Shown: positions 6,936-13,831, counted from the stretch's first letter. The stretch is 15,037 bases of DNA from Oscillospiraceae bacterium (GCA_015067895.1 SVLP01000047.1:1-15037), one strand, 5' to 3'. Notes: generated by a model not told the origin, from the sequence alone. Program-made: numbers and translations.

Positions 6936-7759
6936 ACGCCATCGAGATCAAAAATGTAAGCAAGCATTACCAGGGCTTCTCTCTGGAGAACCTGAATCTG
7001 AAATTGCCCTCGGGCTGTATCATGGGTCTGGTGGGTCAGAACGGCGCGGGCAAGAGCACCACCATCCGCCTGATCCTGGGGCTCAGCCAGCCGGACTCCG
7101 GCGAGATCACCGTCTTCGGCCAGAAGCTCAGCGAGGAGCTGAAGCAGGACATCGGCATCGTCCTGGACGAGCCGGGCTTCCCCTCCAGCCTGACCGCCGC
7201 CCAGATCGGAAAGACCCTCTCGGGTCTCTACCGCACCTGGGAGCAGTCCACCTTTGACGGTTACCTGCTCCGCCTGGGCATCCCGGCGAACAAGCCCTTC
7301 AAGGACTTCTCCAAGGGCATGAAGATGAAGCTCAGCCTTGCCGCCGCCCTGAGCCACGGCGCGAAGCTGCTCATCCTGGACGAAGCCACCTCCGGCCTGG
7401 ATCCCGTCGTACGGGATGAACTGCTGGACATCCTCAACGACTTCACCCGGGACGAGACCCACTCCATCCTCTTGTCCAGTCACATCGTCTCCGATCTGGA
7501 GAAGATCTGCGATTATATCGCCTTCCTCCACAGGGGCAAGCTGATGCTCTGCAGGGAGAAGGACGAGCTGCTCAGCGAATACGCCTTCGTCCAGGGCAGC
7601 GCCGAGGAGATCGACCGTCTTCACCCCATCGGCCGGAAGGACGGCCGCTTCGGCACCGAGGCCATCGTCCGCCGCTGCGATGTGCCCGCCGGGATGAAGA
7701 CCAGCCCCATCACCATCGAGGAACTGTTTATCTTCATGGCAAAGGAGGAAGAACGATGA
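6932..7759 (+). CDS. ABC transporter ATP-binding protein
   Basis: A 275-residue ATPase that would power the permease encoded next. Walker A is GQNGAGKST (35-43), the signature is FSKGMKMKL (126-134) in place of canonical LSGGQ, Walker B is LLILDE (146-151) followed by the D-loop SGLD, and the switch His is H184 in SSHIVSDLE. The usual Q-loop glutamine position reads VLDEPGF. Such degenerate signature and Q-loop sequences are common in the YtrB/BcrA/PmtA-like class. The start is ATG 6932, not an earlier in-frame ATG at 6905, because GGGAGG (6919-6924) is well placed and it gives the ATGA overlap with the regulator. It overlaps the permease gene by 4 nt (7756-7759). Substrate unknown; toxic peptide or antibiotic export is a family-based guess. 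Confidence 0.92.
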   Translation: MNAIEIKNVSKHYQGFSLENLNLKLPSGCIMGLVGQNGAGKSTTIRLILGLSQPDSGEITVFGQKLSEELKQDIGIVLDEPGFPSSLTAAQIGKTLSGLYRTWEQSTFDGYLLRLGIPANKPFKDFSKGMKMKLSLAAALSHGAKLLILDEATSGLDPVVRDELLDILNDFTRDETHSILLSSHIVSDLEKICDYIAFLHRGKLMLCREKDELLSEYAFVQGSAEEIDRLHPIGRKDGRFGTEAIVRRCDVPAGMKTSPITIEELFIFMAKEEER

Positions 7760-8385
7760 AAGCACTGCTGTATAAGGACTTTATGACCCTGTGGAAGAAC
7801 CTGCGGTCATATCTTCTGATGTGCGCGATCTTCCAGGTGGCTTCCATCGCAGGGGAGGAATTTGAATTCATGCGCTTTTACCCCCTGATCCTGGTGGCAT
7901 CCCTGCCCCATACGCTGCTGGCCTACGATGAGCGCAGCGGCTGGGAAAAATTCGCCCTGACCCTGCCGGTGAGCCGGAGGAAGCTGGTCAGCGCGAAATA
8001 TCTGATGGGCCTGCTGCTGATCGGCGCGTCCTTCCTGCTGGCTGCGGTCACCATGGGGATCCGGTATCGGATGGAAGGGGATTTCAGTGCCTGGGATTAT
8101 TGGTTCGAGCTGAGTGTCCTGCTGACCCTGGGCGTGGCGGTGATGTGCACTGCTCTGCCCATGACCTTCCGGATGGGTACGGAGAAGGGTAGACTGGTAA
8201 ATATGCTGTCCTATGGCATCCTCGGCGGCGTGCTGGTGATCGGCGTGCTGGTGGGTTCTGAGCTGGGACTCAATGAGATCACCCTGGGGGAGTGGATCCT
8301 GGTGCCCATTCTGGCCATCCCGGCTGTGATGCTGCCGGTGAGCTGGCACCTGGCCATCCGCTTCTACGAAAAGCGGGAATTCTGA
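7756..8385 (+). CDS. ABC-2 type permease
   Basis: A 209-residue integral membrane protein with about six hydrophobic segments (near 17-33, 41-57, 83-102, 118-138, 150-170 and 180-201). The loop DERSGWEKFALTLPVSRRKLVSAKYL (58-83) is characteristic of the small ABC-2 permease family found beside YtrA-type regulators. It starts at the ATGA overlap with the ATPase gene, preceded by AAGGAGG. With the ATPase it should form a 2+2 half-transporter complex; no second permease gene is present, so it is probably a homodimer. The general layout (GntR, ATPase, permease) recalls PmtR-PmtA-PmtB and YtrA-YtrB loci, but with only one permease and one ATPase. Confidence 0.88.
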   Translation: MKALLYKDFMTLWKNLRSYLLMCAIFQVASIAGEEFEFMRFYPLILVASLPHTLLAYDERSGWEKFALTLPVSRRKLVSAKYLMGLLLIGASFLLAAVTMGIRYRMEGDFSAWDYWFELSVLLTLGVAVMCTALPMTFRMGTEKGRLVNMLSYGILGGVLVIGVLVGSELGLNEITLGEWILVPILAIPAVMLPVSWHLAIRFYEKREF

Positions 8386-8391
8386 TCGATC

Positions 8392-8434
8392 AAAAATGTG
8401 GGGAACGACCGGTGTGTCGTTCCCCACATTTTTT
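8392..8434 (+). terminator. Terminator of the GntR-ABC operon
   Basis: A long stem (AAAAATGTGGGGAACGAC against GTCGTTCCCCACATTTTT) with a six-base loop ends in a T-run. Because of its A/T symmetry it can work in both directions. Confidence 0.9.
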
Positions 8435-8445
8435 CATTGTGTGCA

Positions 8446-8474
8446 TTGCATTTTTTATGAATAAGCGGTACAAT
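8446..8474 (+). promoter_or_regulatory. Promoter of nadE
   Basis: TTGCAT (8446-8451) and TACAAT (8469-8474) are separated by 17 bp. The leader would be about 25 nt, ending in GGAGG (8493-8497), 9 nt before the ATG. No room is left for a riboswitch. Confidence 0.6.
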
Positions 8475-8506
8475 ATTACCAATCTGAATTATGGAGGTAA
8501 CCATTC

Positions 8507-10426
8507 ATGCTGGACTTCATCCGTATCGCCTGCGCCGTGCCCGATGTGGCTGTCGCCAATGTCGAACACAATGCCGCCGAGATCTGTAAGTATATCACCG
8601 AAGCCGATGCCAAAAACGTCGACGTCCTGGTCTTCCCCGAGCTGGCTCTGACCGGCGCAAGCTGCGCCGACCTCTTCTTCGAGGATGCCCTGCACAAGGC
8701 CGTCAAGTCCGGTCTGAAGACCATCACCGACTGCTCCGCCCAGCACCCCGACATGACCGTCATCGTCGGCCTGCCCGTCCGGGACGGCATGCGCATCTAT
8801 GACTGCGCCGCCGTCATCTTTGAGGGCGAAGTTCTGGGCTTCGTTCCCAAGTCCGTGATCCCCGCCTCCGACGAAAAGCGGTGGTTCTCCTCCGCTGCCG
8901 ATATTGCAGACGGCGAGGCCATCGGTCTGTCGCTTGGCTGGGAAAATGAGTTCTGCGGCGGCAGAGCCATGTTCAACATCAACGACACCCACATTTGCGT
9001 GGAGTTCGGCTCCGAGCTGGCCGCTCCCGTGCCCGGTTCCACCAACATGGCTCTGAACGGCGCAGAGATCACCGTTTGCCTTGCCGCCGCGGAGGAAGTC
9101 GTCGGCACCCGCAATGCCCGCCGGAAGCTGGTGGAGCATCAGTCCGATGCGCTGAGCATGGTCTACGCCTACTGCTCCGCTGGTATGATGGAATCCACCC
9201 AGGACGGTGTCTTCTCCGGCCACAGCATGATCGCGGAAAATGGTTCCATTCTCGCAGAAAACGAGAGCTTCACCGACAGCGGCTATATGCTCGTCACTGA
9301 CTGCGACTTGGGTCGCTGCCGCTCCCTGCGCCGCAGAAGCAGCGCATTCCGGGATGCCGCCCGCCTGGATGAGGACATCTGGAACGTCAACCAGGGCGTG
9401 AAGGACTTCCGCTCCGACGGCTCCCTCTACCACCTGAACAAGCTCCCCTTCATCCCCGAGACCAAGGCCGAGCGGGATGCATACTGCCGGGAGGTCTTCC
9501 AGATCCAGGTCTCCGGCCTGAAGCGCCGCCTGAAGGCCATCAACTGCAACCCCGTCCTGGGCATCTCCGGCGGCCTGGATTCCACTCTGGCCCTGCTGGT
9601 CGCCGTGGAAGCCGTCCGCCAGCTGGGCCGCGACGCGTCCACCGTCTACGGCATCACCCTGCCCTGCTTCGGCACCTCCGACCGCACCTATCGCAACGCC
9701 TGGGATCTGATGAAGAAGCTGGGCATCACCAGCCACGAGATCTCCATCAAAAACGCCGTGACCCAGCATTTCCTGGACATCGGCCACGACCCCGAGAACC
9801 GCAACACCACCTACGAAAACGGCCAGGCCCGTGAGCGCACCCAGATCCTCATGGACTACTCCTCCACCGTTAACGGCATCGTCGTCGGCACCGGTGACCT
9901 TTCCGAGCTGGCTCTGGGCTGGTGTACCTACAACGGCGACCATATGAGCATGTACGGTGTCAACGGCTCTGTGCCCAAGAGTCTGATCCGCTGGATCGTG
10001 GAGGCCGTGGCCGATATGCCCGCCTTTGCCCCCGCCAAGGAGACCCTGATGGATGTCCTGGACACCCCCATCAGCCCCGAGCTGCTGCCTCCTGACGCAA
10101 AGGGCCAGATCGCCCAGCAGACCGAGGACATCGTGGGCCCCTATGCCCTGCACGATTTCTTCCTCTATCACGTGCTCCGCTACGGCTTCGGCCCCACCAA
10201 GATCTACTATCTGGCCTGCCGCGCCTTTGAAAACGATTTCGACGGTGCAACCGTCAAGAAGTGGCTGACCTCCTTCTACCGCCGCTTCTTCACCCAGCAG
10301 TTCAAGCGCTCCTGCCAGCCCGACGGCGTCAAGGCTCTGCCCGTCTCCCTCAGCCCCCGCACCGACTGGCGCATGCCCAGCGAAGCCAGCTACCGCATGT
10401 GGATGGCGGAAATTGAAAATCTCTGA
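8507..10426 (+). CDS. nadE: Glutamine-dependent NAD+ synthetase
   Basis: It catalyses the last step of NAD synthesis, amidating deamido-NAD with ammonia released from glutamine. At 639 residues it is the two-domain form. The N-terminal nitrilase-like glutaminase (about 1-280) shows the expected triad: Glu45 in PELALTG, Lys115 in FVPKSVIP and Cys164 in HICVEFGSE. The C-terminal synthetase has the PP-loop SGGLDST (354-360), the ATP-pyrophosphatase motif, and VVGTGDLSELALGWCTYNGDHMS (from 459). The residue after the catalytic Cys is Val, whereas many homologues read ICEDLW; the match otherwise runs the full length. It is transcribed alone with its own promoter and terminator. Ammonia channelling between domains is family knowledge. 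Confidence 0.96.
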   Translation: MLDFIRIACAVPDVAVANVEHNAAEICKYITEADAKNVDVLVFPELALTGASCADLFFEDALHKAVKSGLKTITDCSAQHPDMTVIVGLPVRDGMRIYDCAAVIFEGEVLGFVPKSVIPASDEKRWFSSAADIADGEAIGLSLGWENEFCGGRAMFNINDTHICVEFGSELAAPVPGSTNMALNGAEITVCLAAAEEVVGTRNARRKLVEHQSDALSMVYAYCSAGMMESTQDGVFSGHSMIAENGSILAENESFTDSGYMLVTDCDLGRCRSLRRRSSAFRDAARLDEDIWNVNQGVKDFRSDGSLYHLNKLPFIPETKAERDAYCREVFQIQVSGLKRRLKAINCNPVLGISGGLDSTLALLVAVEAVRQLGRDASTVYGITLPCFGTSDRTYRNAWDLMKKLGITSHEISIKNAVTQHFLDIGHDPENRNTTYENGQARERTQILMDYSSTVNGIVVGTGDLSELALGWCTYNGDHMSMYGVNGSVPKSLIRWIVEAVADMPAFAPAKETLMDVLDTPISPELLPPDAKGQIAQQTEDIVGPYALHDFFLYHVLRYGFGPTKIYYLACRAFENDFDGATVKKWLTSFYRRFFTQQFKRSCQPDGVKALPVSLSPRTDWRMPSEASYRMWMAEIENL

Positions 10427-10436
10427 GATATTCCAG

Positions 10437-10465
10437 CAGGCCGGACGAAAGTCCGGCCTGTTTTT
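10437..10465 (+). terminator. Terminator of nadE
   Basis: CAGGCCGGAC, a GAAA tetraloop, GTCCGGCCTG and five T, beginning 10 bp after the nadE stop codon. Confidence 0.92.
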
Positions 10466-10477
10466 GCGAAAAAGTAT

Positions 10478-10573
10478 GCCATTCCGAGGCCGTAGGCCGT
10501 GGGAATCTCCAGGTACGGAGTACAAATTCGTACAATCCACCAGGAGATTGCCACGCCTTCGGCTCGCAATGAC
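10478..10573. repeat. Palindromic interspersed repeat element
   Basis: Arms of about 30 bp at 10478-10510 and 10543-10573 are imperfect inverted copies. GTGGGAATCTCC on the left opposes GGAGATTGCCAC on the right with one mismatch, and the outer parts match with short gaps. The centre holds a smaller inversion, GTAC-AAATTC-GTAC. The right arm (GGAGATTGCCACG...CGCAATGACGA) resembles a repeat I know from many Firmicutes intergenic regions. It encodes no protein and is probably a non-autonomous element or REP-like sequence. Confidence 0.6.
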
Positions 10574-10629
10574 GAGGTGATTTTTAGCTGGCTGCGCCTG
10601 TTTGTGCAGGGAAGTAATCTTAACTGGTC

Positions 10630-10647
10630 GGCGGGGGGTGCCCCGCC
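10630..10647. repeat. GC-rich hairpin abutting the dpaB stop codon
   Basis: GGCGGGG, a GGTG loop and CCCCGCC end exactly where the dpaB stop codon (10650-10648) begins. On the minus strand no T-run follows, so it is not a canonical terminator. It may act as a weak terminator or mRNA 3' stabiliser for dpaAB. Bases 10574-10629 contain nothing else I recognise. Confidence 0.45.
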
Positions 10648-11208
10648 TTACAGGAGGATGGGCTGAATCTGGATTCCCTTGACTGCCAGCTCCACCGCCT
10701 CCGGGATCTTCCCGAAATCCGCCACCAGACTGGTGGGCTTGTTTTTGGGGTCATCCTGCCCAAAGGGCACGAAATAGTAATGCTTCCGCGCCAGCAGCCG
10801 CCCGATATTCTCCGCAGCCCCCGCCAGCCCATCATTGGTCGAAACCGCAATCACCACAGGACGCCCGTTCCGCAGATGGCTCTTCGCTGCCATGGTCACG
10901 GGCGTATCCGCGATCCCGTGACTCAGCTTCGCCAGCGTGTTTCCCGTACACGGCGCGATCACCAGCGCGTCCAGCAGCTTCTTTGGCCCGATGGGCTCTG
11001 CGTCCAGGATTGAGCACACCGGCTCCACTCCCGTCAGATCGAAGGCCCTCTGATAAAACTCCTCTGCATCCCCAAAGCGGGAATCCGTCCTCTGCACGTT
11101 CTCCGAAAAGATCGGGATCACCCGATGCTCCCGGGTCAGTGCTTCCATGGCCGGAAACACCTTCGCAAAGGTACAGTATGAGCCGCACATGGCAAATCCG
11201 ATGGTCAT
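10648..11208 (-). CDS. dpaB: Dipicolinate synthase subunit B
   Basis: A flavoprotein-fold subunit that acts with DpaA to convert dihydroxytetrahydropicolinate to dipicolinic acid in the mother cell; DPA is then loaded into the forespore core as the calcium chelate. The 186-residue length and sequence fit SpoVFB: MTIGFAMCGSYCTFAKVF at the N terminus, APCTGNTLAKLSHGIADTPVTMAAKSH (85-111) in the nucleotide-binding fold, and RPVVIAVSTNDGL (116-128). Its ATG overlaps the dpaA stop by 4 nt (11205-11208) and GGAGGG lies just upstream inside dpaA, so the two subunits are translated together. Presence of this gene marks the organism as an endospore former. Confidence 0.95.
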   Translation of the reverse strand: MTIGFAMCGSYCTFAKVFPAMEALTREHRVIPIFSENVQRTDSRFGDAEEFYQRAFDLTGVEPVCSILDAEPIGPKKLLDALVIAPCTGNTLAKLSHGIADTPVTMAAKSHLRNGRPVVIAVSTNDGLAGAAENIGRLLARKHYYFVPFGQDDPKNKPTSLVADFGKIPEAVELAVKGIQIQPILL

Positions 11209-11921
11209 AGCTTCCCTCCAAGATGATAGGCGATGGTTCTGGCGATCAAGGCTCCTGCGGCTTCGGGCTTGTATTTCCCGGGCAAGCCGTGGGCGACGAT
11301 CACATCATCCCCCGGCAGCCAGACCCCGCTGGCCAGCTCCAGCTTGATACATCCCGGCCGCATCGTCCGACACTCCTCGTCGGTGAGCACCGCCGCCGGG
11401 ATCGTGTTGATGATGCATGGATACCGCCCCAGGGATCGTCCCAGCTCCTCCCGCGTGATATACCGATACCCCAGTGCCCGGAGCATGGCCCGGTCACTGT
11501 CCTTCCTTGCGTACACGGTCACGTTGGCGTTCAGATGATGGAGCTGATGGGTCAGGCATTTCCCGATACGCCCCCAGCCCAAAATCAAGATGTTCGCGTT
11601 GGTCACTTCACACCGCAGCTCCTTCAGCACCAGCCCCAGAGCCGCCTCCGCCGTGATGGCCGCGTTGGCCGCCAGATAGTACGGATCCTTCAGAAGATCC
11701 AGCCGCTCCACGGTCTCGTTCAGAAAATCTAAGGCTCCGCCGATGACGGTCTGATCCATGGTGCAGTCGGTGAGCATGTTGAGCTTCGTCGGAGCGGGAT
11801 AGAGCAGATACTCCGCCTCCTGTGCTGAATCCGTGAAAATCACCCCACGGCCTCTGAGATGGCAGGCCGCCGTCGTCAGCGCGGCATTCGGCACGGGGAT
11901 GTACATCGTCGGTCTTTTCAT
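11205..11921 (-). CDS. dpaA: Dipicolinate synthase subunit A (short form)
   Basis: The NAD(P)-binding dehydrogenase-like subunit of dipicolinate synthase. The Rossmann motif ILILGWGRIGK is at 111-121 with VTVYARK at the end of the second strand, and INTIPAAVLTDEE (171-183) and the C-terminal GLPGKYKPEAAGALIA match SpoVFA. I start it at 11921 because AAGGAGG lies 8 nt upstream on the minus strand; an upstream extension to 12050 has no such site and reads across the divergent promoter. The result is 238 residues, against about 297 in Bacillus subtilis SpoVFA as I recall it. The missing part is N-terminal: only about 100 residues precede the Rossmann fold. It forms an operon with dpaB, probably under mother-cell sigma control. 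Confidence 0.93.
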   Translation of the reverse strand: MKRPTMYIPVPNAALTTAACHLRGRGVIFTDSAQEAEYLLYPAPTKLNMLTDCTMDQTVIGGALDFLNETVERLDLLKDPYYLAANAAITAEAALGLVLKELRCEVTNANILILGWGRIGKCLTHQLHHLNANVTVYARKDSDRAMLRALGYRYITREELGRSLGRYPCIINTIPAAVLTDEECRTMRPGCIKLELASGVWLPGDDVIVAHGLPGKYKPEAAGALIARTIAYHLGGKL

Positions 11922-11943
11922 CGCGCTTCCTCCTTCCATGCCC

Positions 11944-11972
11944 CAAAATATGCCGAAGCCTTTCGACAGGTG
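11944..11972 (-). promoter_or_regulatory. Candidate sigma-K (mother-cell) promoter of dpaAB
   Basis: On the minus strand CACC (11972-11969), 16 bp, then CATATTTTG (11952-11944) matches the Bacillus sigma-K consensus mACm-16-CATAnnnTA except for the last base. It lies just upstream of the dpaA ribosome binding site, leaving a leader of about 20 nt. In Bacillus subtilis spoVFAB is sigma-K dependent, so site and gene agree. The short motif could still be chance. Confidence 0.5.
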
Positions 11973-11977
11973 CGGAC

Positions 11978-12005
11978 TTGATTTTTTTCGCCGCATCGGT
12001 ATAAT
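11978..12005 (+). promoter_or_regulatory. Promoter of the DUF4364 gene
   Basis: TTGATT (11978-11983) and a perfect TATAAT (12000-12005) are 16 bp apart. The predicted leader is about 33 nt. It diverges from the dpaAB promoter without overlapping it. Confidence 0.65.
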
Positions 12006-12044
12006 AGGAATCAAGAAGATCCAAACACGCAAGAGGTGAACGAT

Positions 12045-12587
12045 ATGCAAAGATTAGGATTTATTCATGATATGCTGGATGTGAAGGTGCTGATTTTGTT
12101 CGTCACATCCCGGGCCAATTACCCCATGTCCGTCCAGGAGATCTACGAGACCTGCTATGTGGACGACTGCCTGAGCTATTTCGATGTCTGTACCGCCATC
12201 CCCGAGATGGTCACCACCGGCCACCTGAAGGAAGCGGAAGAGGGCAAGTACATCATCACCGACCGGGGCCGGGAGGATGGCTCCACCACCGCCGACTCCA
12301 TCGCCTTCACCGTCCGCCAGAAGGCCGAGAACCTTATCAACCGCTTCAACCGCAAGCTCAAGCGTTCCAGCTTCGTCAAGACCCAGATCATCCCCAGAGA
12401 CGGCGGCGAATTCTCCGTCCTCATGACGCTGGACGACGAGCTGAGCAACCTGATGACCCTGGAGCTGGTGGCTCCCAACCAGCGTCAGGCCGTCCGCCTG
12501 GGCCGGATGTTCGAAAAGAAGGCCGAGACCATCTACAACATGACCATGAACGAGCTCCTCACCGCCGAGGACGAGCTCGACGATTAA
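12045..12587 (+). CDS. DUF4364 family protein (putative winged-helix regulator)
   Basis: A 180-residue cytosolic protein that I recognise as DUF4364, a conserved Clostridia family of unknown role. The N-terminal half (about 10-80) has the helix pattern of a PadR-like winged helix: LDVKVLILFVTSRANYPMSVQEIYE, then AIPEMVTTGHLKEAEEGKYIITDRG as recognition helix and wing. The C-terminal half has mixed beta and alpha character and ends in an acidic tail (TAEDELDD). The start is ATG 12045, 5 nt after AGAGGTGA; a GTG at 12036 lies inside that ribosome binding site. It is monocistronic and diverges from dpaAB. The neighbourhood suggests nothing firm about its target, and DNA binding is inferred from the fold. 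Confidence 0.85.
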   Translation: MQRLGFIHDMLDVKVLILFVTSRANYPMSVQEIYETCYVDDCLSYFDVCTAIPEMVTTGHLKEAEEGKYIITDRGREDGSTTADSIAFTVRQKAENLINRFNRKLKRSSFVKTQIIPRDGGEFSVLMTLDDELSNLMTLELVAPNQRQAVRLGRMFEKKAETIYNMTMNELLTAEDELDD

Positions 12588-12594
12588 CGCATGT

Positions 12595-12624
12595 AAGCCC
12601 CTCCGAAATCCCGGAGGGGCTTTT
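12595..12624 (+). terminator. Terminator of the DUF4364 gene
   Basis: AAGCCCCTCCG and CGGAGGGGCTT pair around a six-base loop and are followed by TT, 7 bp after the stop codon. Confidence 0.88.
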
Positions 12625-12643
12625 GCCATATCCTGAGATCACC

Positions 12644-12672
12644 CGTAGGGAACGGTTACGACCGTTCCGCAG
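12644..12672. repeat. GTAGGGAACGG palindromic repeat, copy 1
   Basis: CGTAGGGAACGG...ACCGTTCCGCAG, with GGAACGGT and ACCGTTCC forming a perfect 8-bp stem around TACG. The same ends recur at 12753-12782. Downstream, GCGGCG-AGT-CGCCGC (around 12671-12685) forms another small hairpin. Confidence 0.65.
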
Positions 12673-12693
12673 CGGCGAGTCGCCGCAGACAAC

Positions 12694-12852
12694 CTTGTCG
12701 CCCGTAGGCGGCAGATATTTCGTACTACGTGTGATCGAAACGGGATTCAAAACGTAGGGAACGGGCATCGACCGTTCCGCAGTAAAGCGACGGATTAACC
12801 ACAGCAGTCCCGGCGAATCCGCACAACCCAAACCCGCAGGGCGGGCGACAAG
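12694..12852. repeat. 11-bp inverted repeat bounding a repeat cluster
   Basis: CTTGTCGCCCG at 12694-12704 is the exact inverse of CGGGCGACAAG at 12842-12852. It encloses the second GTAGGG copy. The whole gap 12625-12866 is a mosaic of short repeats with no gene I can support. Confidence 0.45.
12753..12782. repeat. GTAGGGAACGG palindromic repeat, copy 2
   Basis: CGTAGGGAACGG then GCATCG then ACCGTTCCGCAG; identical to copy 1 (12644-12672) at both ends and differing only in the loop, where it is one base longer. Confidence 0.65.
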
Positions 12853-12866
12853 CCGCAGCCGATTCC

Positions 12867-13811
12867 TCACACATACTTTGAAAATACTTCCGCATACCGC
12901 GTCAGAAAACGCACCGATGTGATGTCCCGATACAGCACGGCCACCGGCTCCTCCTGCCAGATCCCATCTGCGTCATAATGCCGCAGCAGAACATGGTCAT
13001 CAGCGACAGCCTCGACGGTGCCGATGTAGAAGAAGCTCTCCTCATATTCCCGCTCCACGATGATGTGCTTCCCCAGCTTCTGCAGGGAAGCAAACGCGGT
13101 TTTCCAATCGGAAATGTCCACATCCGGCATGGGGAAGGCGGTCAGACCCTCCTGCTCGGCGATGCGCTGGTAGATGCCCTTCCGGTCACCCAGCTCGTAA
13201 ATATCCCGAAGCCGCCGGATCGTAAATCCGTCCAGGATGAAATCATCATCCTCTGCCATCAGAAACAGCTGCGCACCCACGGCCAGAGGAAACCCATATA
13301 CCACATGGTCACTGTATTCAAATTCAATGCCGCACATGGTTCGCGGCTCACTCAGCTGCCGGAGCTCCTCCCGAAGCTCCGCCAGGGTCGGCGCGATCCG
13401 CCCGCTGGGATAGTCCCGGACAAAACCCTCTTCAAATTCGCATTTTCCGATCATCCAATGGTTCAGAACCCATTCCTGACGAGCGTGGGCTTGCTTTGCT
13501 GCTTCCATCGCAGCTTCGGCAGCGTCAGCATCCGTGTACACGGATCCGCTGATGATATCGATCTCATTTTCGTCTGCATCCAGATTCCAGCCGAAATAGG
13601 TGTGCACGATCTTCGGATCTCCGCCGCCGATCAGCTCGGTCTCGTTGATCGTGTACTCGCAGTAATAATCCCGGAAGCCCTTGACCTCTGACAGATACCG
13701 TTTCGCAGTCTCCTCAGCCTCGGCCCGCGTCCGAAAAATACCGATTCCATACCGTTCGCAGTCCTCGCCATTGGGAAAGGACTGGATCTCGAGCTCGTAT
13801 AAATATGCCAT
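12867..13811 (-). CDS. Conserved-looking protein of unknown function with beta-barrel-like C terminus
   Basis: No named family. The 314-residue acidic, cytosolic product starts at ATG 13811, with GAGGTGA (13824-13818) 6 nt upstream. Residues 1-60 (YELEIQSFP...GIGIFRTRAEAEETAKRYLSEVKGFRDYYCEYTI) have the look of a small alpha/beta module seen at the N terminus of several uncharacterised Firmicutes proteins. Residues 80-150 are charged and helical. Residues about 165-235 and 240-314 contain alternating hydrophobic strands; the last part, FFYIGTVEAVADDHVLLRHYDADGIWQEEPVAVLYRDITSVRF, resembles an SH3 or Sm-like barrel with a conserved ending (EVFSKYV). No signal peptide or membrane helix. Converging DUF4364 and diverging hpf give no functional clue. 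Confidence 0.75.
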   Translation of the reverse strand: MAYLYELEIQSFPNGEDCERYGIGIFRTRAEAEETAKRYLSEVKGFRDYYCEYTINETELIGGGDPKIVHTYFGWNLDADENEIDIISGSVYTDADAAEAAMEAAKQAHARQEWVLNHWMIGKCEFEEGFVRDYPSGRIAPTLAELREELRQLSEPRTMCGIEFEYSDHVVYGFPLAVGAQLFLMAEDDDFILDGFTIRRLRDIYELGDRKGIYQRIAEQEGLTAFPMPDVDISDWKTAFASLQKLGKHIIVEREYEESFFYIGTVEAVADDHVLLRHYDADGIWQEEPVAVLYRDITSVRFLTRYAEVFSKYV

Positions 13812-13831
13812 GCTACTTCACCTCAACCGTT

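Noticed and set aside
6755..7765. A 336-codon minus-strand frame opposite the ABC ATPase
   Set aside because: Shadow of the ATPase gene, which has all ABC motifs on the plus strand.
8435..8506. Possible NAD riboswitch in front of nadE
   Set aside because: The predicted leader is only about 25 nt and shows no conserved aptamer structure.
8489..10540. A 683-codon open frame opposite nadE
   Set aside because: Same compositional shadow effect; nadE has full-length homology and conserved catalytic residues on the other strand.
12625..12866. Possible CRISPR array from the repeated CGTAGGGAACGG units
   Set aside because: Only two units, palindromic inside, with 80 bp between them and no regular spacers; they fit dispersed palindromic repeats.
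12978..13691. A 237-codon plus-strand frame opposite the 314-residue protein
   Set aside because: Considered because the minus-strand gene is itself unnamed, but the minus frame is longer, has a good Shine-Dalgarno site and a protein-like composition, while this one has neither.
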